Source of the DNA: Ptiloglossa arizonensis
Taxonomy: Eukaryota; Arthropoda; Insecta; Hymenoptera; Colletidae
Direction of reading: 5' to 3'
Length of the DNA stretch: 64,000 nucleotides
Assembly: GCF_051014685.1 (NCBI RefSeq)
Contig: NW_027478757.1
Coordinates: forward strand, 248,001-312,000
Numbering within the stretch: position 1 is the stretch's first letter; every line of letters starts with the position of its first letter. A program made the position numbers and the translations under genes. Shown one piece after another: positions 21,351 through 33,773 of this stretch. A model generated the notes under the pieces. That model was not told the DNA's origin. It did no database searches and saw only the letters and a list, made by a program, of their open reading frames with translations.

Positions 21351-22400
21351 CGCAAAATTTCTGTTGCATCTGAAGGTAGAAACTCGCCCGATTACAACGG
21401 TATGCGTACTTTTCCCCTAGGCCGTTCTAGTTGTTCGTTTCGAGCATCAGAACTGCGAAAATTTTGAGTTTCTCAAGCGTTTCTTACCTCCAAACTGCCA
21501 TATCTCGCGAACGGATTGACCAATCCGCAAAATTTCTGTTGCATCTGAAAGTAGAAACTCGCCCGATTACAACTGTATGCGTACTTTTCCCCTAGTCCGT
21601 TATAGTTATTCGTTTCGAGCATCAGAACTGCGAAAATTTTTAGTTTCTCAAGCGTTTCTTACCTCCAAACTGCCATATCTCGCGAACGGATTGACCAATC
21701 CGCAAAATTTCTGTTGCATCAGAAAGTGGAAACTCGCCCGATTACAACTGAATGCGTACTTTTCCCCTAGGCCGTTCTAGTTATGCTTGTCGAGCATCAG
21801 AACTGCGAAAATTTTGAGTTTCTCAAGCGTTTCTTACCTCCAAACTGCCATATCTCGCGAACGGTTTGACCAATCCGCAACATTTCTGTTGCATCTGAAA
21901 GTAGAAACTCGCCCGATTACAACGGTATGCGTACTTTTCCCCTAGGCCGTTCTAGTTGTTCGTTTCGAGCATCAGAACTGCGAAAATTTTGAGTTTCTCA
22001 AGCGTTTCTTACCTCCAAACTGCCATATCTCACGAACGGATTGACCAATCCGCAAAATTTTTGTTGCATCTGAAAGTAGAAACTCGCCCGATTACAACTG
22101 TATGCGTACTTTTCCCCTAGTCCGTTATATTTATTTGTTTCGAGCATCAGAACTGCGAAAATTTTTAGTTTCTCAAGCGTTTCTTACCTCCAAACTGCCA
22201 TATCTCGCGAACGGATTGACCAATCCGCAAAATTTCTGTTGCATCTGAAAGTGGAAACTCGCCCGATTACAACTGTATGCGTACTTTTCCCCTAGGCCGT
22301 TCTAGTTATGCTTGTCGAGCATCAGAACTGCGAAAATTTTGAGTTTCTCAAGCGTTTCTTACCTCCAAACTGCCATATCTCGCGAACGGTTTGACCAATC
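21351..22400 (+). repeat. Two tandem c-a-b trimers (525 bp each)
   Basis: 21351-21875 and 21876-22400 each contain a 'ttgttcg' monomer, a 'tccgttata' monomer and an 'aaagtgg...ttatgcttgt' monomer. The second trimer carries 'cgcaacattt', 'tctcacgaacgg' and 'ttatatttatttg'. The first carries 'gcatcagaaagtgg' and 'aactgaatgcg'. They are therefore older or more divergent than the adjacent 13-mer copies. Confidence 0.85.
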
Positions 22401-23450
22401 CGCAAAATTTCTGTTGCATCTGAAAGTAGAAACTCGCCCGATTACAACGGTATGCGTACTTTTCCCCTAGTCCGTTATAGTTATTCGTTTCGAGCATCAG
22501 AACTGCGAAAATTTTTAGTTTCCCAAGCGTTTCTTACCTCCAAACTGCCATACCTCGCGAAAGAATTGACCAATCCGCAAAATTTCTGTTGCATCTGAAA
22601 GCAGAGACTCGCCCGATTACAACACTATGCGTACTTTTCCCCTAGGCCGTTCTAGTTGTTCGTTTCGAGCATCAGAACTGCGAAAATTTTGAGTTTCTCA
22701 AGCGTTTCATACCTCCAAACTGCCATATCTCGCGAACGGATTGACCAATCCGCAAAATTTCTGTTGCATCTGAGAGTAGAAACCCGCCCGATTACAACTG
22801 TATGCGTACTTTTCCCCTAGTACGTTATAGTTATTCGTTTCGAGCATCAGAACTGCGAAAATTTTTAGTTTCTCAAGCGTTTCTTACCTCCAAACTGCCA
22901 TATCTCGCGAACGAATTGACCAATCCGCAAAATTTCCGTTGCATCTGAAAGTAGAAACTCGCCCGATTACAACGGTATGCGTACTTTTCCCCTAGGCCGT
23001 TCTAGTTGTGCTTGTCGAGCATCAGAACTGCGAAAATTTTGAGTTCCTCAAGCGTTTCTTACCTCCAAACTGCCATATCTCGCCAACGGATTGACCAATC
23101 CGCAAAATTTCTGTTGCATCTGAAAGTAGAAACTCGCCCGATTACAACTGTATGCGTACTTTTCCCCTAGGCCGTTCTAGTTGTTCGTTTCGAGCATCAG
23201 AACTGCGAAAATTTTGAGTTTCTCAAGCGTTTCTTACCTCCAAACTGCCATATCTCGCGAACGGATTGACCAATCCGCAAAATTTCTGTTGCATCTGAGA
23301 GTAGAAACTCGCCCGATTACAACTGTATGCGTACTTTTCCCCTAGTCCGTTATAGTTATTCGTTTCGAGCATCAGAACTGCGAAAATTTTTAGTTTCTCA
23401 AGCGTTTCTTACATCCAAACTGCCATATCTCGCGAACGGATTGACCAATC
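22401..23450 (+). repeat. Distant copy of 11901-12600 plus two further monomers
   Basis: 22401-23100 is the copy of 11901-12600 described above, with private changes 'catacctcg', 'gcagagactcg' and 'gtttcatacc'. It is followed by a 'ttgttcg' monomer (23101) and a 'gagagtagaaactcg...tccgttatag...tacatcc' monomer (23276). Confidence 0.82.
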
Positions 23451-24850
23451 CGCAAAATTTCTGTTGCATCTGAAAGTGGAAACTCGCCCGATTACAACTG
23501 TATGCGTACTTTTCCCCTAGGCCGTTCTAGTTATGCTTGTCGAGCATCAGAACTGCGAAAATTTTGAGTTTCTCAAGCGTTTCTTACCTCCAAACTGCCA
23601 TATCTCGCGAACGGTTTGACCAATCCGCAAAATTTCTGTTGCATCTGAAAGTAGAAACTCGCCCGATTACAACGGTATGCGTACTTTTCCCCTAGGCCGT
23701 TCTAGTTATTCGTTTCGAGCATCAGATCTGCGAAAATTTTGAGTTTCGCAAGCGTTTCTTACTTCCAAACTGCCATATCTCGCGAACGGATTGACCAATC
23801 CGCATAATTTCTGTTGCATCTGAAGGTAGAAACTCGCCCGATTACAACGGTATGCGTACTTTTCCCCTAGGCCGTTATAGTTATTCGTTTCGAGCATCAG
23901 AACTGCGAAAATTTTTAGTTTCTCAAGCGTTTCTTACCTCCAAACTGCCATATCTCGCGAACGGATTGACCAATCCGCAAAATTTCTGTTGCATCTGAAA
24001 GTGGAAACTCGCCCGATTACAACTGTATGCGTACTTTTCCCCTAGGCCGTTCTAGTTATGCTTGTCGAGCATCAGAACTGCGAAAATTTTGAGTTTCTCA
24101 AGCGTTTCTTACCTCCAAACTGCCATATCTCGCGAACGGTTTGACCAATCCGCAAAATTTCTGTTGCATCTGAAAGTAGAAACTCGCCCGATTACAACGG
24201 TATGCGTACTTTTCCCCTAGGCCGTTCTAGTTGTTCGTTTCGAGCATCAGAACTGCGAAAATTTTGAGTTTCTCAAGCGTTTCTTACCTCCAAACTGCCA
24301 TATCTCGCGAACGGATTGACCAATCCGCAAAATTTCTGTTGCATCTGAAAGTAGAAACTCGCCCGATTACAACTGTATGCGTACTTTTCCCCTAGGCCGT
24401 TCTAGTTATGCTTGTCGAGCATCAGAACTGCGAAAATTTTGAGTTTCTCAAGCGTTTCTTACCTCCAAACTGCCATATCTCGCGAACGGTTTGACCAATC
24501 CGCAAAATTTCTGTTGCATCTGAAAGTAGAAACTCGCCCGATTACAACGGTATGCGTACTTTTCCCCTAGGCCGTTCTAGTTATGCTTGTCGAGCATCAG
24601 AACTGCGAAAATTTTGAGTTTCTCAAGCGTTTCTTACCTCCAAACTGCCATATCTCGCGAACGGTTTGACCAATCCGCAAAATTTCTGTTGCATCTGAAA
24701 GTAGAAACTCGCCCGATTACAACGGTATGCGTACTTTTCCCCTAGGCCGTTCTAGTTGTTCGTTTCGAGCATCAGAACTGCGAAAATTTTGAGTTTCTCA
24801 AGCGTTTCTTACCTCCAAACTGCCATATCTCGCGAACGGATTGACCAATC
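23451..24850 (+). repeat. Mixed b/c tract; its first three monomers recur 13 monomers later
   Basis: The trio at 23451 ('ttatgcttgt'), 23626 ('cagatctg...gtttcgcaag') and 23801 ('cgcataattt...ggccgttatag') is repeated at 25725-26249, a spacing of 2274 bp (13 monomers minus the 1-bp deletion near 24890). Monomers at 24326 and 24501 are adjacent near-duplicates of the 'ttatgcttgt...cggtttg' kind. Confidence 0.82.
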
Positions 24851-25024
24851 CGCAAAATTTCTGTTGCATCTGAAAGTAGAAACTCGCCCGTTACAACTGT
24901 ATGCGTACTTTTCCCCTAGTCCGTTATATTTATTCGTTTCGAGCATCAGAACTGCGAAAATTTTTAGTTTCTCAAGCGTTTCTTACCTCCAAACTGCCAT
25001 ATCTCGCGAACGGATTGACCAATC
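24851..25024 (+). repeat. 174-bp monomer with a 1-bp deletion
   Basis: The sequence reads 'cgcccgttacaac' where every other monomer has 'cgcccgattacaac' or a substitution variant. One a is lost between 24890 and 24891, and the array register shifts by -1 from here on. It is the first indel after about 142 intact monomers. It is not shared with any other monomer in the window, so it arose after the local copies separated or is an assembly error. Confidence 0.9.
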
Positions 25025-26249
25025 CGCAAAATTTCTGTTGCATCTGAAAGTGGAAACTCGCCCGATTACAACTGTATGCGTACTTTTCCCCTAGGCCGTT
25101 CTAGTTATGCTTGTCGAACATCAGAACTGCGAAAATTTTGAGTTTCTCAAGCGTTTCTTACCTCCAAACTGCCATATCTCGCGAACGGTTTGACCAATCC
25201 GCAAAATTTCTGTTGCATCTGAAAGTAGAAACTCGCCCGATTACAACGGTATGCGTACTTTTCCCCTAGGCCGTTCTAGTTATTCGTTTCGAGCATCAGA
25301 ACTGCGAAAATTTTGAGTTTCGCAAGCGTTTCTTACTTCCAAACTGCCATATCTCGCGAACGGATTGACCAATCCGCAAAATTTCTGTTGCATCTGAAGG
25401 TAGAAACTCGCCCGATTACATCGGTATGCGTACTTTTCCCCTAGGCCGTTCTAGTTATTCGTTTCGTGCATCAGAACTGCGAAAATTTTTAGTTTCTCAA
25501 GCGTTTCTTACTTCCAAACTGCCATATCTCGCGAACGGATTGACCAATCCGCAAAATTTCTGTCGCATCTGAAGGTTGAATCTCGCCCGATTGCAACGGT
25601 ATGCGTACTTTTCCCCTAGGCCGTTCTAGTTATGCTTGTCGAGCATCAGAACTGCGAAAATTTTGAGTTTCTCAAGCGTTTCTTACCTCCAAACTGCCAT
25701 ATCTCGCGAACGGATTGACCAATCCGCAAAATTTCTGTTGCATCTGAAAGTGGAAACTCGCCCGATTACAACTGTATGCGTACTTTTCCCCTAGGCCGTT
25801 CTAGTTATGCTTGTCGAGCATCAGAACTGCGAAAATTTTGAGTTTCTCAAGCGTTTCTTACCTCCAAACTGCCATATCTCGCGAACGGTTTGACCAATCC
25901 GCAAAATTTCTGTTGCATCTGAAAGTAGAAACTCGCCCGATTACAACGGTATGCGTACTTTTCCCCTAGGCCGTTCTAGTTATTCGTTTCGAGCATCAGA
26001 TCTGCGAAAATTTTGAGTTTCGCAAGCGTTTCTTACTTCCAAACTGCCATATCTCGCGAACGGATTGACCAATCCGCATAATTTCTGTTGCATCTGAAGG
26101 TTGAAACTCGCCCGATTACAACGGTATGCGTACTTTTCCCCTAGGCCGTTATAGTTATTCGTTTCGAGCATCAGAACTGCGAAAATTTTTAGTTCATCAA
26201 GCGTTTCTTACCTCCAAACTGCCATATCTCGCGAACGGATTGACCAATC
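25025..26249 (+). repeat. Segment resembling 15051-15490, then the recurring trio
   Basis: Monomers at 25200, 25375 and 25550 follow the same order as 15051, 15226 and 15401: 'gtttcgcaag', then 'acatcgg' with 'cgtttcgtgc', then 'ctgtcgcatc' with 'aatctcg'. The third is a patchwork, because its second half is the 'ttatgcttgt' type where 15401 has 'ttattcg...aacagcg'. From 25725 it repeats the trio of 23451. Confidence 0.8.
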
Positions 26250-28874
26250 CGCAAAATTTCTGTTGCATCTGAGAGTAGAAACCCGCCCGATTACAACTGT
26301 ATGCGTACTTTTCCCCTAGTCCGTTATAGTTATTCGTTTCGAGCAGCAGAACTGCGAAAATTTTTAGTTTCTCAAGCGTTTCTTACCTCCAAACTGCCAT
26401 ATCTCGCGAACGAATTGACCAATCCGCAAAATTTCTGTTGCATCTGAAAGTAGAAACTCGCCCGATTACAACGGTATGCGTACTTTTCCCCTAGGCCGTT
26501 CTAGTTGTGCCTGTCGAGCATCAGAACTGCGAAAATTTTGAGTTCATCAAGCGTTTCTTACCTCCAAACTGCCATATCTCGCGAACGGATTGACCAATCC
26601 GCAAAATTTCTGTTGCATCTGAAAGTAGAAACTCGCCCTATTACAACTGTATGCGTACTTTTCCCCTAGGCAGTTGTAGTTATTCGTTTCGAGCATCAGA
26701 ACTGCGAAAATTTTGAGTTCATCAAGCGTTTCTTACCTCCAAACTGCCATATCTCGCGAACGGATTGACCAATCCGCAAAATTTCTGTTGCATCTGAAAG
26801 TGGAAACTCGCCCGATTACAACTGTATGCGTACTTTTCCCCTAGGCCGTTCTAGTTATGCTTGTCGAGCATCAGAACTGCGAAAATTTTGAGTTTCTCAA
26901 GCGTTTCTTACCTCCAAACTGCCATATCTCGGGAACGGATTGACCAATCCGCAAAATTTCTGTTGCATCTGAAAGTGGAAACTCGCCCGATTACAACTGT
27001 ATGCGTACTTTTCCCCTAGGCCGTTCTAGTTATGCTTGTCGAGCATCAGAACTGCGAAAATTTTGAGTTTCTCAAGCGTTTCTTACCTCCAAACTGCCAT
27101 ATCTCGCGAACGGTTTGACCAATCCGCAAAATTTCTGTTGCATCTGAAAGTAGAAACTCGCCCGATTACAACGGTATGCGTACTTTTCCCCTAGGCCGTT
27201 CTAGTTATTCGTTTCGAGCATCAGAACTGCGAAAATTTTGAGTTTCTCAAGCGTTTCTTACTTCCAAACTGCCATATCTCGCGAACGGATTGACCAATCC
27301 GCAAAATTTCTGTTGCATCTGAAGGTAGAAACTCGCCCGAATATAACGGTATGCGTACTTTTCCCCTAGGCCGTTCAAGTTATTCGTTTCGTGCATCAGA
27401 ACTGCGAAAATTTTGAGTTTCTCAAGCGTTTCTTACTTCCAAACTACCATATCTCGCGAACGGATTGACCAATCCGCAAAATTTCTGTTGCATCTGAAGG
27501 TAGAATCTCGCCCGATTACAACGGTATGCGTACTTTTCCCCTAGGCCGTTCTAGTTGTTCGTTTCGAGCATCAGAACTGCGAAAATTTTGAGTTTCTCAA
27601 GCGTTTCTTACCTCCAAACTGCCATATCTCGCGAACGGATTGACCAATCCGCAAAATTTCTGTTGCATCTGAAAGTAGAAACTCGCCCGATTACAACACT
27701 ATGCGTACTTTTCCCCTAGGCCGTTCTAGTTGTTCGTTTCGAGCATCAGAACTGCGAAAATTTTGAGTTTCTCAAGCGTTTCTTACCTCCAAACTGCCAT
27801 ATCTCGCGAACGGATTGACCAATCCGCAAAATTTCTGTTGCATCTGAAAGTAGAAACTCGCCGGATTACAACTGTATGCGTACTTTTCCCCCAGTCCGTT
27901 CTAGTTATTCGTTTCGAGCATCAGAACTGCGAAAATTTTGAGTTTCTCAAGCGTTTCTTACTTCCAAACTGCCATATCTCGCGAACGGATTGACCAATCC
28001 GCAAAATTTCTGTTGCATCTGAAAGTGGAAACTCGCCCGATTACAACTGTATGCGTACTTTTCCCCTAGGCCGTTCTAGTTATGCTTGTCGAGCATCAGA
28101 ACTGCGAAAATTTTGAGTTTCTCAAGCGTTTCTTACCTCCAAACTGCCATATCTCGCGAACGGATTGACCAATCCGCAAAATTTCTGTTGCATCTGAAAG
28201 TAGAAACTCGCCCGATTACAACACTATGCGTACTTTTCCCCTAGGCCGTTCTAGTTGTTCGTTTCGAGCATCAGAACTGCGAAAATTTTGAATTTCTCAA
28301 GCGTTTCTTACCTCCAAACTGCCATATCTCGCGAACGGATTGACAAATCCGCAAAATTTCTGTTGCATCTGAAAGTAGAAACTCGCCCGATTACAACGGT
28401 ATGCGTACTTTTCCCCTAGGCCGTTCTAGTTGTTCGTTTCGAGCATCAGAACTGCGAAAATTTTGAGTTTCTCAAGCGTTTCTTACTTCCAAACTGCCAT
28501 ATCTCGCGAACGGATTGACCAATCCGCAAAATTTCTGATGCATCTGAAAGCAGAAACTCGCCCGATTACAACGGTATGCGTACTTTTCCCCTAGACCGTT
28601 CTAGTTATTCGTTTCGAGCATCGGAACTGCGAAAATTTTGAGTTTCCCAAGCGTTTCTTACCTCCAAACTGCCATATCTCGCGAACGGATTGACCAATCC
28701 GCAAAATTTCTGTTGCATCTGAAAGTAGAAACTCGCCCGATTACAACGGTATGCGTACTTTTCCCCTAGGCCGTTCTGGTTATTCGTTTCGAGCATCAGA
28801 ACTGTGAAAATTTTGAGTTTCTCAAGCGTTTCTTACCTCCAAACTGCCATATCTCGCGAACGGATTGACCAATC
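26250..28874 (+). repeat. Diverged first member of the 28.9-35.9 kb family, plus intervening monomers
   Basis: 26250-27649 follows the family order: 'gagagtag...gagcagcag', 'ttgtgcctgt...gagttcatc', 'ggcagttgtag', two 'ttatgcttgt' monomers, a 'ttattcg' monomer, 'ccgttcaagtt...cgtgc' and 'gtagaatctcg'. It has an additional 'ttatgcttgt' monomer and lacks 'aacttcg'. 27650-28874 holds seven ordinary monomers, including the 'ccccagtccgttctag' type (27825) and the 'ctgatgc...agaccg...catcgg' type (28525). Confidence 0.8.
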
Positions 28875-30799
28875 CGCAAAATTTCTGTTGCATCTGAGAG
28901 TAGAAACCCGCCCGATTACAACTGTATGCGTACTTTTCCCCTAGTCCGTTATAGTTATTCGTTTCGAGCAGCAGAACTGCGAAAATTTTTAGTTTCTCAA
29001 GCGTTTCTTACCTCCAAACTGCCATATCTCGCGAACGAATTGACCAATCCGCAAAATTTCTGTTGCATCTGAAAGTAGAAACTCGCCCGATTACAACGGT
29101 ATGCGTACTTTTCCCCTAGGCCGTTCTAGTTGTGCCTGTCGAGCATCAGAACTGCGAAAATTTTGAGTTCATCAAGCGTTTCTTACCTCCAAACTGCCAT
29201 ATCTCGCGAACGGATTGACAAATCCGCAAAATTTCTGTTGCATCTGAAAGTAGAAACTCGCCCGATTACAACTGTATGCGTACTTTTCCCCTAGGCAGTT
29301 CTAGTTATTCGTTTCGAGCAACAGAACTTCGAAAATTTTGAGTATCTCAAGCGTTTCTTACTTCCAAACTGCCATATCTCGCGAACGGATTGACCAATCC
29401 GCAAAATTTCTGTTGCATCTGAAAGTGGAAACTCGCCCGATTACAACTGTATGCGTACTTTTCCCCTAGGCCGTTCTAGTTATGCTTGTCGAGCATCAGA
29501 ACTGCGAAAATTTTGAGTTTCTCAAGCGTTTCTTACCTCCAAACTGCCATATCTCGCGAACGGTTTGACCAATCCGCAAAATTTCTGTTGCATCTGAAAG
29601 TAGAAACTCGCCCGATTACAACGGTATGCGTACTTTTCCCCTAGGCCGTTCTAGTTATTCGTTTCGAGCATCAGAACTGCGAAAATTTTGAGTTTCTCAA
29701 GCGTTTCTTACTTCCAAACTGCCATATCTCGCGAATGGATTGACCAATCCGCAAAATTTCTGTTGCATCTGAAGGTAGAAACTCGCCCGATTATAACGGT
29801 ATGCGTACTTTTCCCCTAGGCCGTTCAAGTTATTCGTTTCGTGCATCAGAACTGCGAAAATTTTGAGTTTCTCAAGCGTTTCTTACTTCCAAACTGCCAT
29901 ATCTCGCGAACGGATTGACCAATCCGCAAAATTTCTGTTGCATCTGAAGGTAGAATCTCGCCCGATTACAACGGTATGCGTACTTTTCCCCTAGGCCGTT
30001 CTAGTTGTTCGTTTCGAGCATCAGAACTGCGAAAATTTTGAGTTTCTCAAGCGTTTCTTACATCCAAACTGCCATATCTCGCGAACGGATTGACCAATCC
30101 GCAAAATTTCTGTTGCATCTGAAAGTAGAAACTCGCCCGATTAAAACTGTGTGCGTACTTTTCCCCTAGTCCGTTATAGTTATTCGTTTCGAGCATCAGA
30201 ACTGCGAAAATTTTTAGTTTCTCAAGCGTTTCTTACCTCCAAACTGCCATATCTCGCGAACGAATTGACCAATCCGCAAAATTTCTGTTGCATCTGAAAG
30301 TAGAAACTCGCCCGATTACAACGGTATGCGTACTTTTCCCCTAGGCCGTTCTAGTTATGCTTGTCGAGCATCAGAACTGCGAAAATTTTGAGTTTATCAA
30401 GCGTTTCTTACCTCCAAACTGCCATATCTCGCGAACGGATTGACCAATCCGCAAAATTTCTGTTGCATCTGAAAGTAGAAACTCGCCCGATTACAACACT
30501 ATGCGTACTTTTCGCCTAGGCCGTTCTGGTTATTCGTTTCGAGCATCAGAACTGTGAAAATTTTGAGTTTCTCAAGCGTTTCTTACCTCCAAACTGCCAT
30601 ATCTCGCGAACGGATTGACCAATCCGCAAAATTTCTGTTGCATCTGAAAGTAGAAACTCGCCTGATTACAACACTATGCGTACTTTTCCCCTAGGCCGTT
30701 CTAGTTGTTCGTTTCGAGCATCAGAACTGCGAAAATTTTGAGTTTCTCAAGCGTTTCCTACCTCCAAACTGCCATATCTCGCGAACGGATTGACCAATC
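28875..30799 (+). repeat. 11 monomers of the 12-mer family (older copy)
   Basis: The order matches 31675-33598 at a shift of about 2800 bp (16 monomers): 'gagagtag', 'ttgtgcctgt...gacaaatc', 'ggcagttctag...aacttcg...gagtatctc', 'ttatgcttgt', 'ttattcg', 'gattataacgg...gttcaag', 'gtagaatctcg', 'tccgttatag', 'gagtttatc', 'ttttcgcctagg...ttctgg' and 'cctgattacaacac'. It lacks the 1-bp deletion carried by the two later copies, so it preserves the ancestral length. Confidence 0.88.
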
Positions 30800-31674
30800 C
30801 GCAAAATTTCTGTTGCATCTGAAGGTAGAAACTCGCCCGATTACAACGGTATGCGTACTTTTCCCCTAGGCCGTTCTAGTTATTCGTTTCGAGCATCAGA
30901 ACTGCGAAAATTTTGAGTTTCTCAAGCGTTTCTTACCTACAAACTGCCACATCTCGCGAACGGATTGACCAATCCGCAAAATTTCTGATGCATCTGAAAG
31001 CAGAAACTCGCCCGATTACAACGGTGTGCGTACTTTTCCCCTAGGCCGCCCTAGTAATTCGTTTCGAGCATCAGAACTGCGAAAATTTTGAGTTTCTCAA
31101 GCGTTTCTTACTTCCAAACTGCCATATCTCGCGAACGGATTGACCAATCCGCAAAATTTCTGTTGCATCTGAAAGTGGAAACTCGCCCGATTACAACTGT
31201 ATGCGTACTTTTCCCCTAGGCCGTTCTAGTTATGCTTGTCGAGCATCAGAACTGCGAAAATTTTGAGTTTCTCAAGCGTTTCTTACCTCCAAACTGCCAT
31301 ATCTCGCGAACGGATTGACCAATCCGCAAAATTTCTGTTGCATCTGAAAGTAGAAACTCGCCCGATTAAAACTGTATGCGTACTTTTCCCCTAGTCCGTT
31401 ATAGTTATTCGTTTCGAGCATCAGAACTGCGAAAATTTTTAGTTTCTCAAGCGTTTCTTACCTCCAAACTGCCATATCTCGCGAACGAATTGACCAATCC
31501 GCAAAATTTCTGTTGCATCTGAAAGTAGAAACTCGCCCGATTACAACACTATGCGTACTTTTCCCCTAGGCCGTTCTAGTTGTTCGTTTCGAGCATCAGA
31601 ACTGCGAAAATTTTGAGTTTCTCAAGCGTTTCTTACCTCCAAACTTCCATATCTCGCGAACGGATTGACCAATC
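30800..31674 (+). repeat. Five intervening monomers
   Basis: These are a 'taccta...cacatctcg' monomer, a 'ctgatgc...gccgccctagtaatt' monomer, a 'ttatgcttgt' monomer, a 'gattaaaactg...tccgttatag' monomer (31325, like 30100) and an 'acaacac...ttgttcg' monomer with 'aaacttcca'. They separate the older copy from the two tandem 12-mers. Confidence 0.8.
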
Positions 31675-33773
31675 CGCAAAATTTCTGTTGCATCTGAGAG
31701 TAGAAACCCGCCCCATTACAACTGTATGCGTACTTTTCCCCTAGTCCGTTATAGTTATTCGTTTCGAGCATCAGAACTGCGAAAATTTTTAGATGCTCAT
31801 GCGTTTCTTACCTCCAAACTGCCATATCTCGCGAACGAATTGACCAATCCGCAAAATTTCTGTTGCATCTGAAAGTAGAAACTCGCCCGATTACAACGGT
31901 ATGCGTACTTTTCCCCTAGGCCGTTCTAGTTGTGCCTGTCGAGCATCAGAACTGCGAAAATTTTGAGTTCATCAAGCGTTTCTTACCTCCAAACTGCCAT
32001 ATCTCGCAAACGGATTGACAAATCCGCAAAATTTCTGTTGCATCTGAAAGTAGAAACTCGCCCGATTACAACTGTATGCGTACTTTTCCCCTAGGCAGTT
32101 CTAGTTATTCGTTTCGAGCAACAGAACTTCGAAAATTTTGAGTATCTCAAGCGTTTCTTACTTCCAAACTGCCATATCTCGCGAACGGATTGACCAATCC
32201 GCAAAATTTCTGTTGCATCTGAAAGTGGAAACTCGCCCGATTACAACTGTATGCCTACTTTTCCCCTAGGCCGTTCTAGTTATGCTTGTCGAGCATCAGA
32301 ACTGCGAAAATTTTGAGTTTCTCAAGCGTTTCTTACCTCCAAACTGCCATATCTCGTGAACGGTTTGACCAATCCGCAAAATTTCTGTTGCATCTGAAAG
32401 TAGAAACTCGCCCGATTACAACGGTATGCGTACTTTTCCCCTAGGCCGTTCTAGTTATTCGTTTCGAGCATCAGAACTGCGAAAATTTTGAGTTTCTCAA
32501 GCGTTTCTTATTCCAAACTGCCATATCTCGCGAACGGATTGACCAATCCGCAAAATTTCTGTTGCATCTGAAGGTAGAAACTCGCCCGATTATAACGGTA
32601 TGCGTACTTTTCCCCTAGGCCGTTCAAGTTATTCGTTTCGTGCATCAGAACTGCGAAAATTTTGAGTTTCTCAAGCGTTTCTTACTTCCAAACTGCCATA
32701 TCTCGCGAACGGATTGACCAATCCGCAAAATTTCTGTTGCATCTGAAGGTAGAATCTCGCCCGATTACAACGGTATGCGTACTTTTCCCCTAGGCCGTTC
32801 TAGTTGTTCGTTTCGAGCATCAGAACTGCGAAAATTTTGAGTTTCTCAAGCGTTTCTTACCTCCAAACTGCCATATCTCGCGAACGGATTGACCAATCAG
32901 CAAAATTTCTGTTGCATCTGAAAGTAGAAACTCGCCCGATTACAACTGTATGCGTACTTTTCCCCTAGTCCGTTATAGTTATTCGTTTCGAGCATCAGAA
33001 CTGCGAAAATTTTTAGTTTCTCAAGCGTTTCTTACCTCCAAACTGCCATATCTCGCGAACGAATTGACCAATCCGCAAAATTTCTGTTGCATCTGAAAGT
33101 AGAAACTCGCCCGATTACAACGGTATGCGTACTTTTCCCCTAGGCCGTTCTAGTTATGCTTGTCGAGCATCAGAACTGCGAAAATTTTGAGTTTATCAAG
33201 CGTTTCTTACCTCCAAACTGCCATATCTCGCGAACGGATTGACCAATCCGCAAAATTTCTGTTGCATCTGAAAGTAGAAACTCGCCCGATTACAACACTA
33301 TGCGTACTTTTCGCCCAGGCCGTTCTGGTTATTCGTTTCGAGCATCAGAACTGTGAAAATTTTGAGTTTCTCAAGCGTTTCTTACCTCCAAACTGCCATA
33401 TCTCGCGAACGGATTGACCAATCCGCAAAATTTCTGTTGCATCTGAAAGTAGAAACTCGCCTGATTACAACACTATGCGTACTTTTCCCCTAGGCCGTTC
33501 TAGTTGTTCGTTTCGAGCATCAGAACTGCGAAAATTTTGAGTTTCTCAAGCGTTTCTTACCTCCAAACTGCCATATCTCGCGAACGGATTGACCAATCCG
33601 CAAAATTTCTGTTGCATCTGAGAGCAGAAACCCGCCCGATTACAACGGTATACGTACTCTTCGCCTAGGCCGTTCTAGTTATTCGCTTCGAGCAGCAGAA
33701 CTGCGAAAATTTTGAGTTTCTCAAGCGTTTCTTACCTCCAAACTGCCATATCTCGCGAACGGATTGACCAATC
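31675..33773 (+). repeat. 12-mer higher-order repeat (2099 bp), copy 1
   Basis: Twelve monomers that repeat at 33774-35871. Markers are 'cgccccattac' with 'tttttagatgctc', 'ggcagttctag...aacttcg', 'ctcgtgaacggttt', 'cttattccaaac' (1-bp deletion at 32510), 'gattataacgg', 'accaatcagc' and 'gagtttatc'. The last monomer (33599) has 'gagagcag', 'ggtatacgtactcttcgcc' and 'gagcagcag'. Private changes in this copy are 'gctcatgcg', 'tatgcctac' and 'tcgcaaacgg'. Confidence 0.94.
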
